NCBI GenBank assembly: GCA_009741485.1
Contig: CM019238.1
Location: 10,928,701-10,992,700, forward strand
Reading direction: 5' to 3'
DNA length: 64,000 nucleotides
Source of the DNA: Malurus cyaneus samueli
Taxonomy: Eukaryota > Chordata > Aves > Passeriformes > Maluridae
Positions 29,101 through 40,900 of the stretch are shown here, piece by piece (positions within the stretch are counted from its first letter, which is position 1; each line of letters opens with the position of its first letter). The notes below the pieces were generated by a model that was not told the DNA's origin, ran no database searches, and was given only the letters and a program-made list of their open reading frames with translations. The position numbers and the translations under genes were made by a program.

Positions 29101-30724
29101 TCAATTCTGGATTTTGTACAGGGCTGGTGGAGTAGTTTGTACTGGACATTGGGAGGGGTTTGGTTGGGCAGTGCTTGGGATTGCTGTAATTTAAAAAAAA
29201 AATATTTACTGTTGCTGGTTTTTTCTGCAAAGGTTTTATTTATGTTGCTTGTAGAGTAATTGGAAAAATAAATGGCACCAGAAGCACACAAAGGAGAGCA
29301 GGTATTTGACGACTCATGTTGCCCTCTAGGGTGAATGATCTTGTTGGGGTGAAAAGTGAAAAGTAACTCTGATTTCTGTGCCTGTGTTGATTGACTTAAA
29401 TGTCAGTCAGTGCTTGGGAATGACTCTGTGGCTTGAGTTGGCTTTTATTTTACTCGTCAAAAGGGTATTTTGAGAGTTACTTCTGAAAAAGGGGTCCATT
29501 GATTGTCTTTAGCCTCATTCTTTTTGTTTTTTTGTTTAATATTAGTCATGCTGCTCTTAATAAATAAAACATGTGAAGATCTCGTTGGGGGTGGCAGAGC
29601 AGTGAGACAGAGATTTTACAAGCAGTTACCAGTTGGTTGTACTGGCTGCACTCAGTGTGAGGAAGGGAGTAACTGCATTTGCTTGTTTTATTTTAAGACA
29701 CTTTCTCTGTAATGCTGAATGCAAAAGCGAAGTTGAATGTATGAATGCAAATTCATGATTTTTTTTTTTTACTTTGTGATTATAATCTGCTATCTAACAT
29801 CTTTCAACTTGACTTCTAGGCCTTCAGTGCAGAGCTGGCATGATTTAATAGTCTGGTGCTGTGTGTATATGAGACTGGGCACAGTATTGACCATGTGTGC
29901 AGCCAAGCATGCCTGTTGGGATGTAAATGCTTGAATTCTTTTGCCACAAGTAAAATAAATAAATAAAACAAGTGTGACTTTTTTCTGCTGAAACTGCACA
30001 GTTGTTTTCTGCAGGACTAGTGTTTCTTAATACAGCGTGTAAACATGGTTGTCACACCCAGTCGTGTCTGCTCAGCATCCCAGTACCAGTTCCTGTGAAA
30101 TTTGTTGCCTGGGTCAATGCTGGTCATGTGTAATTTTGAACTTCAGAGAAGTGGGAGAGAGTTCCTCAATTGTTTGTCCAAGGGGTGCATCTGGTTTTGA
30201 AACCCAGTCGTCCTGGGTTAGTTAGTTTAGTTCTTCGCCTGTGGTTTCGGTAACATCTTCAAATGCCCAAAATTATTTGGGACAAACATTTTCAATAATG
30301 GCGATCAGAAGCAGCAATTATTCCTTGCTGATTTCATCCCAAAATGGAATTTAACACTGTGTCACTATTACAAAAAACCTATCAGAGTGTTGTTAAATGT
30401 TTTTAGAATGCTTGAATTTATAGAAATTTATAGAAATAGCTCCTGGTTCAGTTCTTTATTGCTAAGTACCATGACAGGGTGTTGGCTCTTTAATGAGAGG
30501 ATTAAGCTGTCCTGATGATCAGAAAAATTGTCATGCTGTACAGAGGCTATTCTGAAATCTGTAGACTAAAAATCTTGCTGTTTTTCTGCTGTGGCAATAC
30601 ATCAGAGACGATTCATTTTTTCCTGTAAGGTAATCAATATAACTGAATCTCTGCCGCCTTTTCCCTAGAAACCTGCTCTGCTTCTGCATAATATGCTATT
30701 AAATTCCTCATTCCCTTTTTAATA

Positions 30725-30869
30725 GTTTGCCTTCCCCGTTCCCCGCTGTCGTCAGCCCCGGGAGGTCACCAAGCAGAGCCCTGAGTTGCGGAGTGGTCCC
30801 TGCTGGGGACCTGCGTGACCATCTGCTTCGTCAGTTCTGGAGGCAATTTGGGAGCTGCTGGGGGGGGCG
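30725..30869 (+). promoter_or_regulatory. CpG-rich patch: candidate KLHL13 promoter / non-coding first exon
   Basis: Within AT-rich surroundings this short segment has several CpGs and C/G-rich runs (CCCCGTTCCCCG, CAGCCCCGGGAGG, GGGGGGGCGG) and no TATA box. It ends in a donor-like sequence GCG|GTGAGA at 30869/30870. About 940 bp downstream, TTATTGTAG at 31800-31808 is a usable acceptor directly before the KLHL13 start exon. Together these fit a TATA-less promoter with a non-coding exon spliced to the ATG exon. This is inference; no transcript evidence is available. Confidence 0.35.
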
Positions 30870-31823
30870 GTGAGAATTAGATTGTTGATAGCGTTCCTAC
30901 AAAGACTGCTATTAACAGCCTGCTAGTCTCTGCTTCTCTACCGCAGAAGACAGAGTGATATTTGTGTTCCCATAGCGTGTTGTAAAATGCATGAGATTTT
31001 GCTCTTCCTCCTTGGAAATGAGAATAGGAAAATGAGAGCATCCTGAACCAGAAGCTATTAGAAGAGCATGCAGAAACCTGCAGCGATTTCTGCTTTATTT
31101 TGTCTTCCTAGCTATGGATTAGAAGGACTGATTTTTGCAATGGGCTTTTTCCATAATGGCATTCTTGTATTGTTTGGTCAGAGCTTGCACAGGAGGAAAA
31201 CAGGCTGCTGAATTTAGTCACTGATCTCTATTAGCCGTGGCCTAAGGCTATGCTGAGATTTATTTCCCATTTGTATTGTTGCAGCTCAAAAGAAGAATGT
31301 TCAGAGGATGACAAGTGTATTCTGAGTAGGTATGTTGTTTCATTTTCATATGAAACCCATTTTTTTTTTCTGCTTCCATTGGTCAGAAATGAGGTTAATA
31401 GGAAGAGAATATAGTACAGTGCTGCAGTGTCCCTCTTAAGGTAGAACAATAGCATCAGAAACAGTTCTTTTAAAATTAGCTGCTTTTGTTAAATAAAGCT
31501 GCATTGTGCTGGTGTGCAGAGTGCAGTCTTTTCCTTTTTTTTAAACATATACTGCAGTCAGTGCTTCCCTAACGAGGTGGCACTATTGTTGAGTTAGAAG
31601 GATAGAATCATCATATTGCTTTAGGGGACAGCAGGATTTAAAAGGAGATGCCTTACAGCCCTGTTTTACAGATTGGAAGCATCGGTTTAAGGGCATTGGC
31701 AGAATCATTTCCTTGTTCTTAGCAGCAGCCACTGCTGTGTCAGTAGTGTGTGGAATGGAAGTCCTAGTTGGTAGTCTGTTATGGAAACGCTGTTTACTGT
31801 TATTGTAGTACCGTGGTGACAAC

Positions 31824-31921
31824 ATGCCATTGAAATGGAAAACGAGCTCTCCTGCTATCTGGAAATTCCCAGTTCCTGTGCTTAAAACATCCAGGTCATC
31901 GCCACTTTCTCCAGCATACAT
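31824..31921 (+). CDS. KLHL13: KLHL13 coding exon 1 (N-terminal leader, start codon)
   Basis: Encodes residues 1-32 plus two bases of codon 33 (MPLKWKTS... through ...LSPAY). The leader matches the N-terminus of the long mammalian KLHL13 isoform as I remember it. The ATG has A at -3, a fair Kozak context. A TAG in the same frame lies 18 bases upstream (31806-31808), so the frame cannot begin earlier on contiguous DNA. That TAG is also part of a possible splice acceptor ending at 31808, so the transcribed exon may start at 31809 with only 15 nt of 5' UTR. The donor is ACAT|GTAAGTG, close to consensus, and leaves phase 2. The leader is rich in Pro, Ser and Lys with no recognised domain. Confidence 0.93.
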
Positions 31922-34900
31922 GTAAGTGAGAGAAATGAGGATAATAAGGTGGGAATTTTTTTCGTGAGACTACCCTGTGGCAAAATACCCTGTTATATAT
32001 TAAATGACATTGGCACTCAGAATTTTATCTTGTTTGTTATGTAGACCCCCCCCAGATTTTATCCTGGATGTTTCATGATGGATGTCGTGTCAAGTCTTTC
32101 CCTTTTTGTTGAAACGTAGAGAAATTGTGTAGATGAAGCCATATTCGTAATGATATTGTGTATGTTCATTTGAAAAGTTTGTGGTGGTGTTAATTTGTAG
32201 AGCTGATCTTGAATTGACAAGTTGAGCTTTGAGGCTGGCAGGCTTTTATAGTGTATATTCCTCCTCCTGACTATTTCATTTGGAAATTGAGCTTGAAATC
32301 ACCTGCTGTATTGTACTGCACTTTTGTTCGTGTGAGTTGTTGTAGAGATGAAATCATCCTGCTTCGGTCTTGTTTTATTCTTTAAAGTCTTTTAGCCTTA
32401 ATACAAATTGAATGTCTTCATGAAAAGTTACAATAAAAGCTAAAAACATAAATATGAATCATTCATATCTGAATACTTGCATAGTTATACAGGTTGTCAG
32501 TGTAAAGTAGCTTCACAATATGCCTTTGTCTTGCCAAATCCTGATGCAGCTTTTGTTCACCTTTTGTTGCTGTGAGTTCTGTGTTAGCATATACAGGTGG
32601 CTTTTTTTCCGCTTCTGTGAAATAAAACTACTAAGCACAGGGTACTGAATTCCTTCTGCCTTTATTTAAGGAAACAGCTCTTCCGAAAGGAGGAAGAGTT
32701 GTTTTAAAATGCACAAGTAGCAGTGTAGATGACTTTCCTATCTTGAAATTGCTGCAAAGGCTGCTACTTTCCTATAGTATTGCACCCTGACACCTACAAT
32801 ATTAGTACTTTAGGCTTGAATTGTCGGCTTGCAGATGCTTTTACTTCAGCTATAACAGGGACATGCTTGAAGAGAGGTAGCCAGGTCCTCTAAATATCTT
32901 TTTTGTGTTGTTGCTAGCATGGCATTGTTACCGGTGGGGCTGAAAGGCTCCAGTGCATGGTCACTATTGTTCTCAGGCAGAAAGGCTGAGGGAGCAATTC
33001 TGGTCCACAGAACCTGTGCTGGGCACGCTCCCATTTAAGATTCATTTCCGTGGATGTGCATCAGCCTTTTTACGGGAAGCGTCGGATGTACTTTAAGGCG
33101 ACCAAAAGAGAAGCTATTTCCGATAAATTGCCACCTATTCTGAGTTGTTAAAAAATATGACTTAAATATAAGGAAAGTCCCATGATGACAAGAGTTGTGA
33201 GACATTTGAGCCTATTTCAGGGAAGCAGTGTCGATAGTGTTTTATGTTATGCTGTTGTTTTTAGACTGTGGTACTCTTAAATACGAGAAAAATCAGAACT
33301 AGCCCAGTGTGATCTCTCTGCTGCTGAAACGGAGCATTTCTTTTGTGCGTCGCCTTTAAATTGCTAATCTTAGCCCTGAGAATGCTCCAGCCTTTGTGAT
33401 GGGGATCGTGGGGCTGATTATCTCCGTGTGTTGAAAGTAAGAACAGGTTTAGTGATCATGCTTAACTATATGATGCTGAGATTATCTGGAGCATGAGAAA
33501 TATCTGATCAGCAGCCGTAATCATGGCTTGATAATGAGTCAATGTATCTCAGTGTTTAGGAAGACGTTTCTCTACTGGCACACAGACCTGGCGTTAGGAG
33601 GACTCGTAAAGCTAACGTTAAAATTATTCATGTATTTTATTATAAAGAATGAGAAACGTTACAAAATGGCACCAATTTAATAAGGCAATATATATCAAGT
33701 AATGAGAAAATCCCTTGTAATTTAGGTTGACCAGTAAAATAGGTGATGGAATTAGTTGCTTTCATTGCAGAGATAACAGTAGATTTGTTACTGTTTTGTG
33801 TAATCCCACAGGTTTCATATTCATATTTGTAAGTTTTCTGTGGTATGTAGTACTCTGCAAAGGGCTATGTTTGAGTAAAGGGTTAAGGAATAAGTGGTAT
33901 GTGAAACAGAACATGTATTGATGCAAAAGCAATCACCATAAAACTCTAGAATTCACAGATGAACAATTCTATGCTAGATATTTTGGATCTAGGGTATACA
34001 AAGGTATGATTGAGCTTTTAATCCCTTTAATACTTGACATCTCAGTCTTACACAATGGGGAGTTAGTGGAGCTTGGAATGTAAAGTAGGAAGGTCTTAAA
34101 GGTGATTTTTTTTCTTGTGTTTAAAATGAAATTCCAGTTTTTCAGGTTTCTCTAGTAAAGTTGACCATAGCTTTAAAAGCTTCACCCTGCTTATGATTTA
34201 CAAGCAACTTATTTAGAGATTAAACTGATGATCCGGGTACATAGATTTTATTAGAGTTCTTTTGATCTGTGTACCTGATAGCTGAACTCTGCCTCAGTTT
34301 CCCTGAACCAAAATGCTGAGATTGGAGGTTATGAGCAGATTTGGCTCTTGGATGAAGCCCCTGTGCACAAAGTGCCACTGTGAATCCTTCGCTGTCCTGC
34401 AGCTCTGCAGCTGTGATGGGTTAGCTCAGTCTCTGTAAAGTTTGTGGTAGTTCCTGAGGAGGCAAATGAGTGTGAGGAGCTCGTATTGAAGTGTTCTGTG
34501 CTGTGGGGAACTTGTGGCTGGGCAGTACCTGAAATAAAGGACCTGTGGTGGTTGAGCTGTGATGAGCTGGTTGGTGAGGATGTGGTTCTGTTACTGGGAA
34601 ATCTGCTGGGAGTGCAGGTCTGCCCCCGCTTTCTGGCAGTGGGAAGGAGCAGCAGGGACTCGCTGCCTCCAGCCGTTGGCTTTGTACACCTCCAGTAATT
34701 TATTAGAGAGGTTTTCAGGTCATCCTGACTCCAAGAAGTAACTCTTCACATCATACTGAGGGTGAATGGTCCTGCTGATGGGGAATGCACTGATTCCCTG
34801 TCTTCTGGTGGAGCTGGTCCAGAGTTGTTTGAGACCTGAGAAATCCAGTGACACTGCCTGGAGAAAACTGGGCATTATCAGAATTGAAACCATGGCATGG

Positions 34901-37900
34901 ACCAGTATCTGTAGGTGTAGTGCAGCTGGCTTAGTCCTCCAGTCAGGAATGTGCAGCTGTGGGTGCAGGCACATGTCTTTGTCAGGCTGCATTTTCTTTC
35001 ATGGCACTCATGTTGCTGGGATTTAGAATGTAGATGCCTTTTGTCAAACAGTGTGAAAGCTGTTACAGCGAGTTTATGCACCACTGGTCAAATCATATTC
35101 GTGTTTGTGGTTGTGTGGACTGTGTGGAGAGAGACCTAGGTGACTTCTTATATTGTGTGGACAGTTTGAGCAAGCAAGTAAGGGGAAAGGACAAAGTGAG
35201 TAACACAGAAAGTGACTAACACTTGAAAAAGTGGTGTTCCATGGTATCATAGCTGTTATTTGGCATGACTGCCACGTGTTAAAAACAAAAAAGCAACAGT
35301 GACTGATATAAGCAGAGGTTAAGAATTAAAGCACTGCTACAGTGAGAGTGAGGAACAGTTCTGAATTGTATTTAACAGCTTTGAGGTGTAAAGGAATGTG
35401 AATCCCAATTATTCTTCATGGGGCATAGCATCTCATACATTAAGAACTAAGATAATTCTTTCTTATTCACACCAGTAATGTAATTTTCTTTTAAATTGTG
35501 CACATCTTCCATTAATACGAATGGAAGAAATGTTTGTGGAAACTCAGTAGATTAAAATGCTATGATGAACATCTACAAAGAATTCAATAATACAAAAATA
35601 CTATTTGTAAAAACACTTTACAGAGGATTATTCTGTTAAGGTTGTGTCATGCAAGAATATTCTTAGCTGCTTTTTGAAAAGTTAAGTGTTCGATTAAGTG
35701 GTTTTAGTCACCTGCATGCCAATTTTAAAGATAAGTAAAATAAAAGAACTCTTAATTCAGAATAATCCATTTGTAATCTTAGTGCCTTCTATCCTTTCAC
35801 ATGGAGTAGTATGTTGATATTAAATGGCAACAATCCTTTGCATGTGTTTTCATAAGTAACTGATTAATGTTAGGAGAAATAAACAAATGTGGTATTACAA
35901 ATACATTGCTATCAAAGGGTTTGCAACACAGTCTATCCTGAGTCATGTGATTGTGAAATTTGTCTGATAGGAAATGCTTTGGTCTAATGGAAATCAGTTA
36001 CTGTGCAGAAAAAATAGAATGAATTCTTAATGCTCGGGAGTAAGCAGCATTAGTTTTAGCTGCTTATATTGGTTATATAGGTTAATGCTTTTGTGTCTTC
36101 TTCCAGCTCTCTGATTTGCTCTACAGTGAGCTCCTTGAATTCATGCTGTACAGTGATATATACTTAAATGGGAAAAGGTGTGTGTGCATAATTCATCAGA
36201 CACCTGTATTAGTACTCTTTGGTGAGAGCACCCTGTGTGTGTCTGCTGCCTTCATGGGTAATTTTTAGTAAATGAACCCTTTTGTTGGGCTCCTGAGTAT
36301 TTGACAGACTACACGATGTTCACACTCACCTGTCTTTGACAAGATTTCCATTTTATGACATTGCTTCCTAGATATTTCAAATTTCAGCATGTTAAAGTCA
36401 ATGTGCAGCTCACCTCAAATATTTTTAAAACTGTTCTGACAATACATGCAAACAGATGAATTGGATGAGTGGGGAATAGAAGGGGCTTGTATCTTACTAG
36501 TAGGAGACTGCTCTTAATCCCAGAATTTTTGTGTATAGAGTTCTCTTTTGAACCTGATGATCTTTCTTCTGTCTCTGATATAATATGCATTTCAACAGAT
36601 TATTTTAAATTTGAAATATAAAATTTCATTGCTGTAATAAACTTATAAAAATGAGAAAAAACCTCCAGCTTGTTTGTCAAGACATCTCTCTGGGCTGTTA
36701 TTTTTTCTGAGGAGACCTTATAGGTGATGTTGTGGCTTGCAGGTCCCCAGAATTACACACTTCTCCTTATACAGGATGACGTAGCAATATTGACATTGTG
36801 TTGTGACACGCTAAAGCATCTTTATTGAATTATCTAGAATATGTTACTCAGCCTGTTCTGCCAGCATGTCAGTTCTGCCAGTTTGATATTTTTGCCATTA
36901 TTTCTTTGTTACTGTGAAAAAACCTTGTTGTCCAATCACATTCTTCTCAATGACTTTTCTGGTGTTAGGAGCTATTTTCTGCTGACTTTTGGATGGGGCT
37001 GCCTATGGATTTTCAAGAAGTGCTTCGTGAATATCTGGATTTTAAAATAATAGTTGTTTGTTCCAAATGGTAATCATTGGAATTGTAGTGTAATAATGTA
37101 TAGCTATCACACTGAAGTGGAAGTGCACATCTATATTATTGCTGTAATATTTTGTCCAGCAGGGACTAAGACTGTAACAATGTCTAAATTGAAAAAATGT
37201 CACACACAAGTCACACACACCTGTTATCTGGCATGCATAAATCTAAACACTTTATCATCTAGGAGAAAAATATTTTGTAATTGAAAGTAATTAATGCATC
37301 CTCCCCAGGAGATTGCTATAAAGGAATTGCTAACACATGTGACAAAGTGACAGAGCAAGAGGAATGGTACACCAGAACCCAAACCCTAATGTCAGAATCT
37401 TTTTCACTTTTTTTTGGTGACTTTTAAGCTATCAGAATGATTCTGACCAGTAGATGGGGAAAAAGCCTCCAACAGTCTTGAAAGGAGTCATTCCTAATTT
37501 GGTTACAGGAATACAGTGGGATGTGTATTCTCTGACCAAGTACTGAATGTTCCGGTGCCTCCTTAGACTTGTGTTTGTCTCTAAGGAGCCATTCTGCCAA
37601 GTTACCAATTTCTGTGTGTGAAAACTAAGGACACATGAGGTGCAACTGTAATCTGCTGGTGCGTGCAGAATGGCTTTTGTGTTTAGTAATGCACAGGAAG
37701 TATTAAACTGCCTAGTCAAAATCCTAGCTTGACTTTTTGAGCACTTAAGGCCAAATATAAAGAGCAGAAAATAGGTGCAGTCTTAGTCCAGCCTAAACTG
37801 TGAAACCTCTGTTGTATTTTACCTTTTTCAACATTAAGGGAATAAAAAAGTTCTACTTATGTAGAAAAGCTACAGAATGTGTATTTCCTTTACTTTTTCT

Positions 37901-40900
37901 AATGGTAGGAATCAATAGACAAACACCAACTTCGGCAAAAACTCATTAGAGAACAGTTTCTAATTTAGCATCATTAAACAATGTGAGTCTGCAAATTTAA
38001 GCAACGAATGGCTCAATGAATGCAAACCCTTTGTCAAACAGATAAATGTGGATGTGATACTAAGGCTCCCAGAGAGACTAAATGCTGTAAGGAACAAAAG
38101 CTTTATAGCATTGACTGAGCCAAATATTGCTTTGTTTCTGTGGAAAACAAATTTGAATTAACCAGCGGGCTGTAATTATGCTGCAAACAGCTTGAGACCT
38201 GTGATTGTTCGTTGTTTAAGAAGGAATTTTGAAGAGAATGTTTTCCGTGTGTGTATTCTTGGGAAAATCATACCAAAATGGTTGATGTTGCTCAGTCCTA
38301 CTGGCTTTGTGGCAGCAGATCTTGTGCTGGCTTTAGTCACAGTGTGGCCTTACTAGAAAGTGATACAAAAAGGTTTAAGTGATGTTGGGAGTATCTTTGT
38401 TTGTGTTCTCCTGCTTTCCATCCAGATCCCACTGCTCTTGGGAACAGTGACAATGTCTTCAATCATCTGGTTGTAGTAGCTCTCATTATTTCTATTGATG
38501 TGGGTTTGTGTGCTTGGGCACAAACCTTTTCTCAATATGGTGATTGTGTTTTGAAGTCCAAAGAGACTTGGCTATATTAAAAAAAAGAGGGAAAAAGAAA
38601 GGAAAGGTTAAGGCTTGACATTTAAGTACTAGTCTGCAAAATTTTGCTTCTAGAAATAGCTGAAGTCAGTTCCGTGGAGCCTGACTGTGGCTGAACAAGG
38701 GTCCATGTCCCTGTCCTTCAGGTGAGGTTGTGTTTGTTGTTCTCCTCTGGCCTTGCTGCCTCTGCTGATGGTGCTGGTGGAGCTCCTCCAGCTCTGTACA
38801 CTGCTTCTGTACTGACCTTCCCTTTCAGACACCGCCTTCAGCTGGTCCCTGCAAAGAGCATCTCCTGCTCTGTGTCAGAGGAGCAGGTAAAGCTGGTGCA
38901 CTGCCCATCACCCTGTGCCCAGAAACAGCCTTTGTCCTTCTCTGCTCATTTTGGGGGGTTTGCAAGCCCTGTATCCTCATCTGCTTCCCTTGGCCAGAGC
39001 CTTCTAAAAGTAAAAACCCGCTTCTCATTGCTTTGGTCTATTATATAGAGCCTGTTTTTTTCTGTTCTGCTTTTACAGAACACTCTCGGTGTAGCGGAGG
39101 GGTGGAAAATGGGACATCTATTTGCTTTTTAATTTAAGAAACAGTAAGTTTTACTTAGTGCCTTTCTCCTGGAGATTTAAAAGAGCTCAGGATGAAGTTA
39201 CTAAACAAATGTTTAAATGTTCTGTTTTTACTGCTGCTGCCCTTCTAATGTATAAACAAGGTCAGGTGTAAAAAGGGAAATATTAAGATATAACATCAGA
39301 GCATTGCCCAAAGTGAGCGATGTTCAGCACTAGCTGCCGTAGCTGTTTTAGAAGATTGCATTCACAGTAGTTACAGTGTAATAATTAACTTGAGACAGAA
39401 GATTTGTAAGCTTCTGGTTTGCACTGGAAAGGGTGGCTGCTTTCAAGTGAACAGAATCAAATAGCATTTTAAAGAAATTCAGTAGCTTGACAAATGCAAA
39501 ATGTTTTTAGTTTCAGCAGCAGTGTCGAGTTCATCTAGTAAAAAGAAAGTCGTTAAACTGTCTTTAAAACCAGTGACATCTGAAGCTCATAGCATAGGAC
39601 AAGTGGTCATGGTGATAAAGGAAAAAAAAAAAAAAAGATGATTCCCACTCCTAATGCACTGTGTGTGTCACAGAGGTGATCCATACAAAGTGATTCAGGT
39701 CCTGCCTTTCAGTGCTGTTCTTGGGCCCATCCTACATTTGGCTCTTGAGCAGCGGCGGTGTCAGCACTGTCTGCCCCAAAACAAGAACCAAAGATTGAAC
39801 CTTCTGGTTGGTCTGTGAAGAGGAGTTAACTTGCTTTGTCAACCTATGGGAACAAAAAAGGCCTTTTTCTTTTCTCTGTTTGCTGGAATCATGTATCTGT
39901 TTTAAAATACAAACTTGCATTTCCTATAGAAACTATTTTTGTACTAAGAAGTTATTAGCAAATGATAAAACTGGTTAGTTTTGCTTGGTTGCTGATACCA
40001 TAAAAGAATAGGATAGCCCTGGAATGTACCAGGGTTTTTTGATAGGTCATAAAATCGTAAAGATTTAGCTTTGTAGTAAGAATATCCTAATACAAAATTG
40101 AAATCTCTGTCCTTGTTACCTCATAAATACCAGAGTCCTGGCACATGCCAGGGGTGATAGCTGCAGAAGCCATTTTACCAGTGACCAGAGCACTTGTGGT
40201 CTTGGTTCATTGAACAATAATTTGACAGAGAAAATAAGGTCCTTTCAAAAATGAGCTGTTGAGCTTCACCATTGTAACAGAATATTGTTTTATTTCATTT
40301 ATGCCACTGAGCTCTACAAAATGACAACTCCATAATTTGAATATTCTAATTGAGATTAAAATTTGTCACAGTTTCCACTGATCTTTGCTTATCATGGGCC
40401 ACCTGGGTGCTTCTGAACTCTTTTAACAGGTTAATATTTGCTGAGTGGTTTAGAGAGAAATTTGCCACTGCGAATCATGTTGTAACTCCAGCCAGTTAAA
40501 GTTGTCATTATTTGCTGAAAAGTTAAAGCATGTTAATATCCACACAATGCATGCTCCATATTTCATCAGGACAAAAATACCAGGTGGAAGTACTTGGAGG
40601 ATTAACTTAGAGTCGTGAGAAAAGCATGTTTGGTTACAACCTCCAGGAGAAAACTGTGCTGTACTTGAAAGAATCGACACGCGGTTAGAAAGAAAATTCA
40701 GATTCAACGTACTTTGTGATAGCACCTAATTAACCTCTGGCACCTTTCTCTGAACTGCACGCCGCTGCTTCCCAGAGGTTGCAAAATATCAGGCAGCTCT
40801 TCTGCCTTCCTCTTGCAGTGTTAATATTCATTTCACATTCAACTCCAACATTCCCTTGTTCTTAGCACTGCAATGTTCAACCCCCTCCAGACCAAGCATG

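Larger units (their letters stand above)
19030..30720. other. No supportable gene upstream of KLHL13
   Basis: Mostly AT-rich unique sequence with short, unrelated open frames. It contains the TA/CA microsatellite and a weak exon-like segment near 22.0 kb. No transposon family is recognisable. Whether this is intergenic or intronic depends on whether KLHL13 has transcripts starting further upstream. Confidence 0.6.

Noticed and set aside
31583..31921. 112-codon open frame on the minus strand over KLHL13 exon 1
   Set aside because: The sense strand encodes the known KLHL13 leader with a proper donor; the antisense frame has no known similarity.
34300..34330. CCTCAGTTTCCCT, resembling the core of a MIR SINE
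   Set aside because: The match is only about a dozen bases and the flanks do not continue the MIR consensus.
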